64,000 bases of DNA from Spongiibacteraceae bacterium (GTDB lineage Bacteria > Pseudomonadota > Gammaproteobacteria > Pseudomonadales > Dasaniaceae), in NCBI GenBank assembly GCA_028280715.1, contig JANQLG010000011.1, positions 40,491-104,490 on the forward strand. Reading direction: 5' to 3'. Below, one piece after another: positions 6,466 through 17,336 of the stretch. Within the stretch, counting starts at the first letter, position 1; the number at the start of each line of letters is the position of its first letter. The translations under genes were made by a program, and so were the position numbers. The notes below the pieces were generated by a model, which saw nothing but the letters and a program-made list of their open reading frames with translations, was not told the origin of the DNA and did no database searches.

Positions 6466-8913
6466 TTATAGGGATGATGCCTTAAATCTATTATCGACAG
6501 AATACTCTTTGCAGAATTTTTCTAATTCAGGGGCAGGGAGAGGGCGACTGAAAAAATAACCTTGTGCGTAATCGCAACCGCAATTCTTGAGGAAGTCCAA
6601 CTGTTCTTGTGTTTCTACACCTTCGGCTACAACTTCATAACGGAGATTATGAGCCATAGCGATTACCGCAGCAGTGATTTCCATGTCGTTTTTATCATTG
6701 GGAATATCATTCACAAATGAACGGTCAACTTTTACGACATTGACAGGTAATTTTTTCAGGTAGCCAAGTGATGAGTAACCGGTTCCAAAATCATCAATGG
6801 AGATAGAAATGCCAATTTTTTTAATGGCATTCAGTTTGACCAGCGCCTCATCCAAATTTTCCATCAAAGCTGTCTCCGTCAATTCAATTTCGAATTGACT
6901 GGATTTTAAATCGTTATCATTAAGCGTTGAGGTGATGTGATTGACTAATCCTTCATCCTGAAATTGTTTGGCTGACAGGTTGACGGTCATAACGACATCA
7001 TCTTTGATTAACCCAAGTTTATTAAGTTGCTTTAGTTGTTGGCAGGCCGCCGATATTACCCATCGTCCTAGCGGGATAATTAAGCCAGTTTCTTCTGCTG
7101 CCGGAATAAAATCCAGTGGGCTGATTATACCTCGTTGGTAATGTTGCCAGCGGATTAGTGCTTCAAAGCCTATGAGTTTTCGGGTTTGGATGTCCACCTG
7201 TGGTTGAAACAATAAACCAAAATCTTGTGAATCGATGGCGTGTCGTAAATCTTTAACCAAATTCAGGTGGTCAATTAGCGCTGTATTCATTTCGCGGGTA
7301 TAAAATTGATACTCGTCTCGGCCCTTGTCTTTAGCGCGATACAGGGCTAAGTCGGCATTTTTTATCAGTATTTCTGCATTGTCTGTATCATCAGGTGCCA
7401 TTGATATGCCAGCACTCGCGGAAATGCGAATTTCAGTTTCTTGCAAAATAACTGGCTCTTTTATCCCTATGAGTATTTTTTCGGCGATGCTTGAAATGGC
7501 CAGTGACGAGTTGATGCCTGGCAAAATGATGGCAAATTCGTCACCACCTAGTCGGGCTACAGTATCACTAGCCCGAACACAACGTTGTAAATGTTCAGCG
7601 ATGATGGTTAGCAAGGAGTCTCCTGCATCATGGCCTAGAGAGTCGTTAACATTTTTAAAATGGTCTAAATCCAAAAGAATTAAACCAAGGCTTGACCCAT
7701 CGCGTTTTAAATTATTAATGACATGTTCGAGTCGATTTCTAAATAAACGACGATTAGCAAGACCGGTTAAAGTGTCATAGAAAGCCATGTGCTCAAGTTG
7801 CAGTTGAGCTTTTTTAACACTGGTAACATCGTTAATCGTTCCAAGAAAGCCAATATGTTCATTGTCGCGCTTAAGAAGATCCACATAACCATCAATCCAG
7901 CGAGTTTCTTTATCTAGCAAAAGCCGGCAATGTAATTTAATGGCATGTTTCCTTTTTATCATATTGCGAAATTTTTCGAGGATTATGGCTTTATCATCTG
8001 GGTGAATAGCAGTTGACCAGTTTTGCTCCAGAATCTCATTGATTTCCATACCACAGATAGCGGCTAGTTCTTGGTTGGCGTAGATACATAAGCCGTTTAG
8101 GTCTGTTTGAAAAATTCCTACCTTAGAGAGAGAGCTAATCATGCGAAATTTTTCTTCGCTCTCTCTTAAATGGGAGTCCTCTTGCTGAATCATTGAGAGC
8201 ATTTTGTTGAAGGAGTCGACCACCTGGCCCACTTCGTCATTATTATATTTTTGAGCGCGAATAGAATAGTCGTCGTGTTGGCTAATTCGTTCAGCCGTTT
8301 GTTTTAGCGCATGCAGCGGGCCTGATATCCATTGCGAAAATAAATTAGCTAGCCACAACGCAATCAGGGAGGCGACAATAACTACGCCTATGAGTACGAA
8401 CAAATGATTTCTTTGCAGATTTCTAATGGTACTTGTATTGGAATTGATATACAGATAGCCGATTATTTCGTTATCTAGCGAAATAGGTTTAACCAGTTCA
8501 ATATGGTTATCGTCGTTAGATTCAATAAATTCGATTTTATTGGGTGTATAGGATGAGCATGGTACGTTTTTGCTTGGATAGCTAGCGAGCCGCCGTGTTT
8601 GTTGTCCTTCAGGCGCATTTGGGTCAAAGGTGAATACACAGGCATATTCTATATTGTCGATTTGTGAAAGCGCTTCCAGGCCATTACTGGCTAATGTTTG
8701 GTCATCAAATATAATCGAAACAGTACTTTGGCTGGCAACAATAGAGGCGATGACTTTCAGCTCATTTTTAATAATATCCTCGATAGAATAGCGGTCATAA
8801 ATCGTTACAATCATCATGGCAACGACCAAACTTGTCAGGCACGTCGAAAGACAAAATAGCAATAGCTTTCTTGTTAGAGGTAGGTCTCGAAAGTATTTGG
8901 TGGTGAATCTCAA
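6466..8913 (-). CDS. Membrane HAMP-PAS-GGDEF-EAL cyclic-di-GMP enzyme
   Basis: 815 aa. Two membrane segments (about 15-37 and 170-190) flank a periplasmic sensor resembling CHASE8 of YfiN-type proteins. HAMP (190-245) and PAS (250-370) domains follow, then a GGDEF domain with an intact GGDEF motif (about 456-460) and an EAL domain with EALIRW (about 584) and DDFGTGYSS. Both diguanylate cyclase and phosphodiesterase activity look possible; which one dominates cannot be read from sequence. The protein should couple a periplasmic or envelope signal to cyclic-di-GMP level. No yfiR or yfiB gene is visible next to it. Confidence 0.92.
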   Translation of the reverse strand: MRFTTKYFRDLPLTRKLLLFCLSTCLTSLVVAMMIVTIYDRYSIEDIIKNELKVIASIVASQSTVSIIFDDQTLASNGLEALSQIDNIEYACVFTFDPNAPEGQQTRRLASYPSKNVPCSSYTPNKIEFIESNDDNHIELVKPISLDNEIIGYLYINSNTSTIRNLQRNHLFVLIGVVIVASLIALWLANLFSQWISGPLHALKQTAERISQHDDYSIRAQKYNNDEVGQVVDSFNKMLSMIQQEDSHLRESEEKFRMISSLSKVGIFQTDLNGLCIYANQELAAICGMEINEILEQNWSTAIHPDDKAIILEKFRNMIKRKHAIKLHCRLLLDKETRWIDGYVDLLKRDNEHIGFLGTINDVTSVKKAQLQLEHMAFYDTLTGLANRRLFRNRLEHVINNLKRDGSSLGLILLDLDHFKNVNDSLGHDAGDSLLTIIAEHLQRCVRASDTVARLGGDEFAIILPGINSSLAISSIAEKILIGIKEPVILQETEIRISASAGISMAPDDTDNAEILIKNADLALYRAKDKGRDEYQFYTREMNTALIDHLNLVKDLRHAIDSQDFGLLFQPQVDIQTRKLIGFEALIRWQHYQRGIISPLDFIPAAEETGLIIPLGRWVISAACQQLKQLNKLGLIKDDVVMTVNLSAKQFQDEGLVNHITSTLNDNDLKSSQFEIELTETALMENLDEALVKLNAIKKIGISISIDDFGTGYSSLGYLKKLPVNVVKVDRSFVNDIPNDKNDMEITAAVIAMAHNLRYEVVAEGVETQEQLDFLKNCGCDYAQGYFFSRPLPAPELEKFCKEYSVDNRFKASSL

Positions 8914-9551
8914 ACTAGCACTCCTGTTATCTAGCTATGCTGGCCATCTCCAGCACAATACGACTAGTCACACATCCCTTTTTTTGAGCAATATAATGGT
9001 TCGCACATAGTATATGTCGATTTGATAATTGCGTCTCGCACAGAGGCTTGCCAGCTCGAATTTTGGCACGACAACTGCTATCCAGCCCATTGCGGTAGAC
9101 ATCAGCCGAGCTGGGTATCCTATTTGGGTAGAAGAAGAGCAATTTCTTTGATTTAGCAGAGGTTAAAGGTTTCACAGCCAGTTTTCTCATTCGTTGTTAG
9201 CTGCTTTTTATTTGTTATTCCTATTGGGCATAACAAAGTATATGTTTCAGCTTCACTCTGTAGTATGGCTTATTAGGCTAATAGTGCTACTAAAAAGCAT
9301 AAGTTTTTATTTAACAATAGGTTACCTGAGTTAACGCATAAGCTGCTGCAAGTGGTGTCGTTCTGTATTTATTAGCATCTACATGCGCTAAAGTGAATGC
9401 GATGTGCCGAGAATTTGGGCTGCGTCAGGCATTTGAGTTAAGAGATTTTTGGTTCAGAGTAGGTTAGGTGCTTTTATAATCGTTGAGTTTCTTGGTAATC
9501 TTTGCTCCACACCTGAGACACAAGCTGTAATAATAGGTCTCTTAAGGGATT
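8914..9551. other. 638-bp region without a convincing gene
   Basis: The only frame of size is a minus-strand 87-codon one (8927-9190) that ends 13 bp before the GGDEF-EAL gene. It has no ribosome-binding site and no recognisable family, so I do not call it. I see no RNA gene or strong hairpin here. The region must contain the promoters of the two divergent neighbours. Confidence 0.5.
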
Positions 9552-10634
9552 TTGACTGACGAAATAACAATGACCGATATTAAGCGAGTCAATGCACTAA
9601 AAGCCGATAACACAAAGAATCAGTGGCTTGATAGGCTCTGGTTGTATCTTTTTGACGGAGATAATAGTGGGCTGATGAGTCCTGGACAGATTCGTCGTGA
9701 GCGACGTGATCGAGACCGTGTCCGTCAGTTTGAAATGCAGGCGATCCTGGAAGCCGAGCAGGACATTAACGATATCCATCGGGGGCTGAAGTCTTTGGAT
9801 GATGACGGTAATGTGATTGATACTCCGCCTGTTGAGGCAGTCTCAACTCATAGGATCATTGAAAATACAGCAATAGAACAGGATTTCGATACCAAATTGA
9901 GTTCACCTGCTCATTTACTTCGATCTGCTGCTAAGGAAATCAGTGTCAGGGAATTGGAACGTTCATTAAATATCCGCAAGATCGCTATTCAAGCAGAACA
10001 TTTGATTTTAACTACTGATGAGCCGGTTATTAGTACTAAACCCATTAGTGCTGAGTGGTTATCTCGCTGGCGTGAGGCTGCTGAAAATGTCTATAACGCT
10101 GAACTACAACCGTTATGGGCGAAAATTATAGTCTATGAAATCGCTAATCCAGGTAGTTATTCGCTGGGTCTTATGGCTACTTTGCATCAACTGACCTCTA
10201 ACGAACTGGAGATGGTGAGAATCATCAGCAAGTATACATTCACAGATTTTATCTTTAATGCTGAGCATTATTTCGATGAAGATTTTCACCATGCCCAGTT
10301 TGAGGTGATGGAAGAGCTGGGCTTATTAAACACACTGCCAACGGTGAAAAATTTCAAAAGAGAATCGCTACGAGATGGCTTTTTGTATCTTGTGAGTGGA
10401 AGGAAAGCGCTGCAAATAGGCCAGTTAGATCGTGTCAGTGAAGCGAAATTACCCATTATTAAGTTGTCACGTGTTGGTCGCCAACTGTTTTCATTGTGTA
10501 AACAGGATGCCGATCTTGCCTATCTTTTCGAAATGGCCAAGTTCATGAAAGGTTTGGGGTTAACTGTGTCACTGGGTGATTGGGAGTCGGTTGGCGTACA
10601 AAATGGCCACTTTAATGAGCGAATGGCCTTGTAA
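9552..10634 (+). CDS. DUF2806/TIGR03899-like protein
   Basis: 360 aa, cytoplasmic, with no membrane segment. The basic stretch RRERRDRDRVRQFEMQAILE (47-66), the following Glu-rich helix and the WLSRWREAAENV region recall the DUF2806 (TIGR03899) family of unknown function. The start is uncertain: TTG 9552 has AGGGA only 2 nt upstream, while ATG 9570 has it 20 nt upstream; an in-frame stop at 9543 excludes longer forms. The gene is convergent with the patatin gene and seems to be its own transcription unit. Confidence 0.7.
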   Translation: MTDEITMTDIKRVNALKADNTKNQWLDRLWLYLFDGDNSGLMSPGQIRRERRDRDRVRQFEMQAILEAEQDINDIHRGLKSLDDDGNVIDTPPVEAVSTHRIIENTAIEQDFDTKLSSPAHLLRSAAKEISVRELERSLNIRKIAIQAEHLILTTDEPVISTKPISAEWLSRWREAAENVYNAELQPLWAKIIVYEIANPGSYSLGLMATLHQLTSNELEMVRIISKYTFTDFIFNAEHYFDEDFHHAQFEVMEELGLLNTLPTVKNFKRESLRDGFLYLVSGRKALQIGQLDRVSEAKLPIIKLSRVGRQLFSLCKQDADLAYLFEMAKFMKGLGLTVSLGDWESVGVQNGHFNERMAL

Positions 10635-10672
10635 ATTGTTTCCGTAAATAGCCGTTCTAAAAATATTCTGCA

Positions 10673-11827
10673 TTATGGTTGGTCGTGGTTGATAAATGAC
10701 AGAATATCTTCAGCCTGTTGCATGGCATCTCTGTAACCCAACTCAATCAAACTTCGGCAAAAGTCTTTAGTAAATAGTAGATAGCTAGCAATATTGACGC
10801 CGCCGTCGCTGGACGAGCCGCCGCTCACCCGCAGGAAAGTTCTCACACTTCTGGGTAATCCCTTGGTGTACTCGTCAGCCAGTGAATCAATATCCTCGGA
10901 CGGCGATATGACCAGCGACTCAATGGGGATGAGAGGTCGCCCTTCACTGTTAGTCAGTTCGTTGGGGATATATTTCAGTAGTTCATTCATTTGCTCCAGT
11001 AATTCAATATCGCTCTCTAAGCTATCGACAAAAGCGCTGTTCAGCAGATGGCCGATAATTTGTCCGAAGGCTGGAGAATGTACCCGTTTATAGGGGTGTG
11101 TATAGGATCGTTTGTGCCCTGATACACTAATGATCAGTACTTTTTCTGCTCCGAGATGAAGTGCTGGGCTAATAGGATTTAATTGTCGCAGGGCACCGTC
11201 ACCATAGTAATTACGACCAATTCGTTGCGGCGGGAAAATAGTGGGAATAGCTGTCGATGCCAAAAGGTGTCGAAGTTGTAGTGGTGTTGGTACGCCATTT
11301 CTTCGCCAGCGTCGCCAGTCTGCTTTACCTGGCCCGCCCTGAAAAAATGTCACTGACATCCGCTCTGTGTAATTCATCGCAGTAACAGATACAGCACTTA
11401 ATCGGTTGGTCTGTAGGTTTTTATTAATTCCGGAAAAATCGATTTTTTCACGCAGCATGTGTTTCAGCGGGATATTATCGAGTAATGCCACAGGTCGGCC
11501 TACTGCAATACCAGAATTAAATAGAGAGAGTGTGAGTCGCCAGATATTACGAATTATTCCACTCCAGTCACTGCGATAAATCTGTTCTGTAGCGAGATTC
11601 GACCATAAGTGCTCAAGCCATAAGGTGGATTGGTAAAAATTTTCTTCTCTACTGGCTAAAGCAACAGCATTGATAGCACCGGCTGAGGTGCCACATAAAA
11701 TAGGGAAGGGATTGTCATTGACTTCTACGGTCAGTTCAGCGATTGCCTTGAGAGCGCCGACTTGATAGGCCGCTCTTGCTCCGCCTCCTGGCATAATTAA
11801 AGCTGTTTGCTGAGCTTCTTTATCCAT
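10673..11827 (-). CDS. Patatin-like phospholipase
   Basis: 384 aa with the three patatin marks: the glycine-rich oxyanion loop PGGGARAAYQVG (13-24), the nucleophile motif GTSAG (Ser48) and the DG pair of the Ser-Asp dyad (YGDGALRQ, Asp about 209). Such enzymes hydrolyse acyl esters of phospholipids or neutral lipids. No signal peptide is seen, so it probably acts in the cytoplasm or at the inner membrane. The C-terminal 120 residues are helical and unassigned. Its substrate is unknown. Confidence 0.9.
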   Translation of the reverse strand: MDKEAQQTALIMPGGGARAAYQVGALKAIAELTVEVNDNPFPILCGTSAGAINAVALASREENFYQSTLWLEHLWSNLATEQIYRSDWSGIIRNIWRLTLSLFNSGIAVGRPVALLDNIPLKHMLREKIDFSGINKNLQTNRLSAVSVTAMNYTERMSVTFFQGGPGKADWRRWRRNGVPTPLQLRHLLASTAIPTIFPPQRIGRNYYGDGALRQLNPISPALHLGAEKVLIISVSGHKRSYTHPYKRVHSPAFGQIIGHLLNSAFVDSLESDIELLEQMNELLKYIPNELTNSEGRPLIPIESLVISPSEDIDSLADEYTKGLPRSVRTFLRVSGGSSSDGGVNIASYLLFTKDFCRSLIELGYRDAMQQAEDILSFINHDQP

Positions 11828-12041
11828 TGTGTTTTTACTTGTTATCTATACTTCGCAAAAGTGAGTTTATTGTCAGTGTAATCTCGATTAGGCTTTTTGC
11901 CAGCATAGAGTTATCAATTTGTGTCAATAGCCAGAGTAAATGAACGTAATAAAAGGAAATCGCTCGAGTAAGCTGAGAACAACTGGCAAAGATCAAATAA
12001 CCGTTTATGATTATGTTTCCAGGAAAATCATTGGCATAACT

Positions 12042-12353
12042 ATGCGATTCTACTCGCTTGAGAAATTGATTAATTTACATGATAACTATAGGAAGGTTAT
12101 CAAAATTGATCAGTATAATTTGATGTTGGTGCAGGTTCAGGGAGAACTGCATCTAGTTGAAAGCCAATGTCCTCATCGTGGCCATCCTTTATCAGAATCA
12201 GACATTATAGGTACAGGTTTACGCTGCCCATTGCACGGTTACCAATTTGATATTGCTACGGGTGATTTATTGAAGGCGACGGAAGAGCCTTGTCGCGGCC
12301 TTAAAATATTTGATTTAGTGTATCAAGAGACAGAAGTCGGCGTTATGTTGTAA
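12042..12353 (+). CDS. Small Rieske [2Fe-2S] protein
   Basis: 104 aa from ATG 12042. Both cluster-binding boxes are present: CPHRG (C43, H45) and CPLHGYQFD (C62, H65). The frame is open back to ATG 11940, but family alignments usually begin near the domain, so I prefer the inner ATG; neither start has a good ribosome-binding site. The fold is that of ferredoxin-type Rieske subunits that pass electrons to oxygenases, but no oxygenase gene is nearby, so its partner is unknown. It is convergent with the secretin-domain gene. Confidence 0.8.
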   Translation: MRFYSLEKLINLHDNYRKVIKIDQYNLMLVQVQGELHLVESQCPHRGHPLSESDIIGTGLRCPLHGYQFDIATGDLLKATEEPCRGLKIFDLVYQETEVGVML

Positions 12354-12371
12354 GTACATTCTGACATTAAG

Positions 12372-13091
12372 TCATTGTTCCGGCACGCTGACTTTTATAT
12401 ACAGCGAATCGGTTAAATCCTTACTGGTTGTCCATTGCTTAGGTTGCTGATTGTTCGACGGTTTATCATTGCCAGGCCCTTGATGGGTAATAACAGCTAG
12501 CCACTGATCCGTAGGCCCGGTTGTATAATTACTCAGTTGCGTTAGGTGATCATTAACGATGCTCTGCGAATGAGTAATGATAGTGACAGTTTCAGTTGAG
12601 CCACTTACTAACAGCTGTAAATACTGTTGTTGATCCGCAATATCTTCAAGGTTGATTCGATAATAAGATATTTCGCTTAAGTGCTGAGAACGACGTTCAC
12701 GCAATAACGTCAATGGTTGACCCTCAGTTATTGTATATCGTTGGCTTGATACGCCCCCCGAATTTGTAGACGACATTTTTGTATTGTTGCTCTGAGGTGT
12801 GTTAGATAACTCAACGCTAAAGCGTAGTGGAGGGGTATCGATGTTCGTTAACAGTTGTAGAATATCATTAAGTGTTGCTTTAGAACTATAAATAATGACT
12901 TGTTGATCCATTGCAGAAAAACGGGCTTTTTCGGTAAACAAGGGTTGTAAGACTGCAATAAGTTTTTGAGGGTCTTTATGAGTGGCTTGATAGCGGTTAG
13001 TCACCCATCCATTGTCTTGTTCAGCCTGTGCTGCAGTGGCAAACACGGTAGGAATTAAAAATATTATGCTAGCGAAAACCCAGTATTTCAT
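12372..13091 (-). CDS. Exported secretin N-domain-like protein
   Basis: 239 aa with a signal peptide (MKYWVFASIIFLIPTVFATAAQA). Residues 30-90 (YQATHKDPQKLIAVLQPLF ... DILQLLTNID) resemble the N-domains of type II/IV secretins (secretin_N fold). The beta-barrel domain is absent, so this is not a secretin itself but probably a periplasmic protein. The ATG follows the stop codon of the GNAT gene directly, so the two are co-transcribed and probably translationally coupled. The downstream half is unassigned. Confidence 0.7.
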   Translation of the reverse strand: MKYWVFASIIFLIPTVFATAAQAEQDNGWVTNRYQATHKDPQKLIAVLQPLFTEKARFSAMDQQVIIYSSKATLNDILQLLTNIDTPPLRFSVELSNTPQSNNTKMSSTNSGGVSSQRYTITEGQPLTLLRERRSQHLSEISYYRINLEDIADQQQYLQLLVSGSTETVTIITHSQSIVNDHLTQLSNYTTGPTDQWLAVITHQGPGNDKPSNNQQPKQWTTSKDLTDSLYIKVSVPEQ

Positions 13092-14006
13092 TTAAATATC
13101 CAGTTGTCTCAAATTGCGGTCTTCTACCGCATGTTCCCATAAGTCATCAAAAATAGCGATATGCGTAGTAGCCACAGGTTTGTTATTAAAATTGGCCCAT
13201 ACTTTGTCGGGATCCTTGATAGGCTGAGCGATGATGCCACATTGATCAGCCAATACCATATTGTCTTTAACATGATGGGGTTCGCAGCTGATTCTTCGAA
13301 GTTTAATAATGCTGGAAAGACGACGTTGCAAGTTTAATAAACGGTGGCCTCTTTTTACGATCAGACTAGGGTCGACAATAAGAATACGAATATCAGAGTA
13401 GCGGCTTTTCCTGGCCAGATCAGACAGTAATGTCACCATCTCCTCATTATCGTAAAGATTCGGGTCCAGGTTAGTATGTAGGATACGTAAATGCTGAGAG
13501 GTTTGTGAAATCAGGCTAGACAAGATGTCAAAAAGATTGTCTGGCTGAAAGTTACCGGCATGCACGCCTAGCAAACGTTTCTCCGCTAATTTCAGGCGCA
13601 TGGTTCTATGGGGAATATTGGCGTCCAGGAACTCTTCTCCATGGGCAATAAAACCTTCTTGGCGATAAAAATCCACAGCCTGAGTTTGTGAATACAAATA
13701 CACTTCGTATAGGTTTTTTTCTTTGGCGGCGTTGATGGCAGCTTGCAGGAGATGTAATCCTATTCCTTGGCCACGGTATTCTTTTAATACTGCCATTCTG
13801 CCGATATGTCCGTCAGACAACATTCGTACCGTGCCAATCGGTTTGTCGTTTTCGAAGGCTAACCAGTGTGATGCAGTTTCATCCTTGTCATCCCATTCCA
13901 GTTCGATGGGAACCGATTGCTCTTCGACAAATACTTGGGTTCTGACATCTCTAAGGGCAGCAGAGCCAGATGACCAGTCTGTACTTTTAATCGAGATATT
14001 CATCAT
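13092..14006 (-). CDS. GNAT acetyltransferase fused to a DUF7931-like domain
   Basis: About 304 aa. Residues 1-150 are a GNAT domain with the acetyl-CoA-binding motif RGQGIGLHLLQ. The C-terminal half (HLRILHTNLDPNLY, DIRILIVDPS, VLADQCGIIA) resembles phospholipase-D folds without HKD motifs. I use ATG 14006 with AAGGATG upstream; a TTG codon just before it also opens the frame. The start overlaps the end of roxA by 20 nt, so roxA, this gene and the secretin-domain gene form one operon. The acceptor substrate is unknown. Confidence 0.8.
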   Translation of the reverse strand: MMNISIKSTDWSSGSAALRDVRTQVFVEEQSVPIELEWDDKDETASHWLAFENDKPIGTVRMLSDGHIGRMAVLKEYRGQGIGLHLLQAAINAAKEKNLYEVYLYSQTQAVDFYRQEGFIAHGEEFLDANIPHRTMRLKLAEKRLLGVHAGNFQPDNLFDILSSLISQTSQHLRILHTNLDPNLYDNEEMVTLLSDLARKSRYSDIRILIVDPSLIVKRGHRLLNLQRRLSSIIKLRRISCEPHHVKDNMVLADQCGIIAQPIKDPDKVWANFNNKPVATTHIAIFDDLWEHAVEDRNLRQLDI

Positions 14007-15165
14007 CAACGTACAAGCATCCTTGATTAAACAAAGTAACTAATAAGTTAAGACAATTTTCATCCGTTGTATATTCATAGAGTGTTTTTGCATAAAAACT
14101 ATCATGATTACAAAGTAATTTGGCCAGAGCTATGGCATCGCCGTAACATGGATAATCATGACCGTTTATAAAAAGAGTAGTACTGTTGTCGGTCGAGGTA
14201 AACGCAAAGCGTGATGCACTGTCGCGGCAAATTTCATGATTATTCTTTAGTTGTTCGATTATTTCCTGCCTGGAAAAACAACCGTTTTCTTCTGATAACA
14301 AATCGTATTTGGGTTGTGTTAAAAATTGCCCCAGCCAGATTGCTAAAGCCGATTTGTCGAGTAGCTTATCTGTCATTAAATGGGAAATTTTATCAATGGT
14401 TTCTGTGTTTATTTCTCCTGGATTTTCCTGCAACGATAAATGCGCATCTCCATAGCGCTCTTCATAATCCATATTTGATAGTGTTTCATCGCATAAATCA
14501 GATAGCAACTCGGCGATACTGGGTGCCCTAAAGCCAACTGAATAGGTCATACAATCATTGCTGGTAGCAATTCCCCAATGAGCATAGCGGGGAGGTAAAT
14601 ATAAAATGTCTCCGGGCTCAAGTTTCCAGTCAAAATTGCACTCAAAGTCAGTTAATAATCGAAGTTGCTTGTTATCTCTAAGAACTACATTGCTATTGAC
14701 AGGTGGGCCCACTTTCCAGTTTCGGGTGCCGGCACCTTGAATTAAAAAAACATCGTAGTTATCGTAATGCGGACCAACACTAGCTCCAGTTGTAGCATAA
14801 CTGACCATGATGTCATCGATGCGCCAGTTGGGGATAAACCGAAAATAATTGAGTAGTTGTGCGACTTCAGGAATGTAATGGTCTACTGCCTGAACTAATA
14901 AAGTCCAATCCTGCTCTGGTTGCTGATTAAAAAACTGTTCCGTAAATGGCCCCTGTTGCAAACTCCAGTCATTGTCAGCAAACGTAACAATACGGGATTC
15001 AATCTCTTCTTCACAGGCAAGTCCTGCTAGTTCTTCAGGCGTCAGGGACAGTGATTCAGGTGCTATGGCTGAGCGTAATAGTAGTGGTTTTTTTTGCCAA
15101 TACTCTTTGAGAAATTGTTCGGCGTTAAAGTTGTTTAGTGATTGAGTAAAAGGCTTAATTTGCAT
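13987..15165 (-). CDS. roxA: Ribosomal protein L16 arginine hydroxylase (JmjC/cupin)
   Basis: 392 aa. EFLKEYWQKKPLLLRSA near the start and the JmjC iron site HYD (in VGPHYDNYDVFLIQG) with the later His in PPRYAHWG identify the RoxA/YcfD family of Fe(II)/2-oxoglutarate oxygenases. E. coli YcfD hydroxylates an arginine of ribosomal protein L16. I chose ATG 15165 because the family begins at MQIKPF; a longer frame to 15237 would overlap purB and the purB terminator. The terminator lies directly upstream of this start, so the gene depends on read-through or a promoter inside purB. Confidence 0.88.
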   Translation of the reverse strand: MQIKPFTQSLNNFNAEQFLKEYWQKKPLLLRSAIAPESLSLTPEELAGLACEEEIESRIVTFADNDWSLQQGPFTEQFFNQQPEQDWTLLVQAVDHYIPEVAQLLNYFRFIPNWRIDDIMVSYATTGASVGPHYDNYDVFLIQGAGTRNWKVGPPVNSNVVLRDNKQLRLLTDFECNFDWKLEPGDILYLPPRYAHWGIATSNDCMTYSVGFRAPSIAELLSDLCDETLSNMDYEERYGDAHLSLQENPGEINTETIDKISHLMTDKLLDKSALAIWLGQFLTQPKYDLLSEENGCFSRQEIIEQLKNNHEICRDSASRFAFTSTDNSTTLFINGHDYPCYGDAIALAKLLCNHDSFYAKTLYEYTTDENCLNLLVTLFNQGCLYVDDEYLD

Positions 15166-15169
15166 GTGT

Positions 15170-15194
15170 AAAAAAGCCCCGCTGAGCGAGGCTT
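15170..15194 (-). terminator. Terminator of purB
   Basis: On the minus strand AGCCTCGC, loop TCA, GCGGGGCT (8 bp with one G-U pair), then TTTTT. It sits between the purB stop and the roxA start codon and ends only 4 nt before the latter. Confidence 0.7.
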
Positions 15195-15202
15195 GTATCG
15201 AG

Positions 15203-16582
<1,380 letters not shown>

Positions 16583-16691
16583 TCAGAAAGTTTTTGTTGA
16601 TACTGATATGGCTGGCTTGTGTTGCAGTCTATTCGTGCCTGAGCCTATAAAGAAGGCGGGCAATCATACACGAATTAGGACGCTTTTTCAG

Positions 16692-17327
16692 TTAGCTGGC
16701 AACTAGCTGACGTGCAGTTTTTTGCAGACGTTGTCGAGATAAAAATAAGTGCCAGCGCTTGCCACCCGTTTGACGCCATAACACCGCAGAGCGAATGCCG
16801 GCCATCAATAGCGCTCTGATTTTGTCTGCATTGGCCGGATTCTGCAGTTGTTGCATACTACCAGTAACCTGAATTCTGAATTTCATAGTGCTGACAGTGT
16901 CTTGATAGATGGAGGCAATGTTGGCAGCAATGGCCTCGGGGTTATCAGTAAAATGCTCAAATTTTAGTGCAGCGTGCTGCAGACGATTATGAATAACCTG
17001 CATTACTTCATTGTCAACAGACAGTTTTTTCTGCAAATACAACAGGCCTAGAGCATAACGAATAACGGTACGATATTGAGCAGCATTCGAGCCATTTAAT
17101 ACATCTTGTAACACTCTTAGACCCAGATCCACGCCGTGAATCCCACCATAAACTGCTTGTGTTGAATCGACATCAAATTTAAACAGGCTTTGGATGGACG
17201 GATTAAAGCTTTCAGCAGCACAGGAGCCTGTTCTGGCAATTTGGTCGACCAGATAAGCGGCTTGTAGCACACCCGCAAGGGCCAGTGTTTGGGAGACAGA
17301 ACTGTCGTTATTGGACAATGTGGTCAC
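16692..17327 (-). CDS. hflD: HflD-like lysogenization regulator
   Basis: 211 aa, all helical, with the family pattern LALAGVLQAAYLVDQIARTG near the start and GIRSAVLWRQTGGKRW near the end. In E. coli HflD is a peripheral membrane protein that modulates phage lambda CII; its housekeeping role is not settled. The position between mnmA and purB matches many gammaproteobacteria, and its start lies 9 bp after the mnmA stop, so it is co-transcribed with mnmA. Confidence 0.93.
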   Translation of the reverse strand: MTTLSNNDSSVSQTLALAGVLQAAYLVDQIARTGSCAAESFNPSIQSLFKFDVDSTQAVYGGIHGVDLGLRVLQDVLNGSNAAQYRTVIRYALGLLYLQKKLSVDNEVMQVIHNRLQHAALKFEHFTDNPEAIAANIASIYQDTVSTMKFRIQVTGSMQQLQNPANADKIRALLMAGIRSAVLWRQTGGKRWHLFLSRQRLQKTARQLVAS

Positions 17328-17336
17328 TCCGAAGAA

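Noticed and set aside
8927..9190. Minus-strand 87-codon frame just upstream of the GGDEF-EAL gene, considered as a YfiR remnant
   Set aside because: No similarity to YfiR, no signal peptide and no ribosome-binding site.
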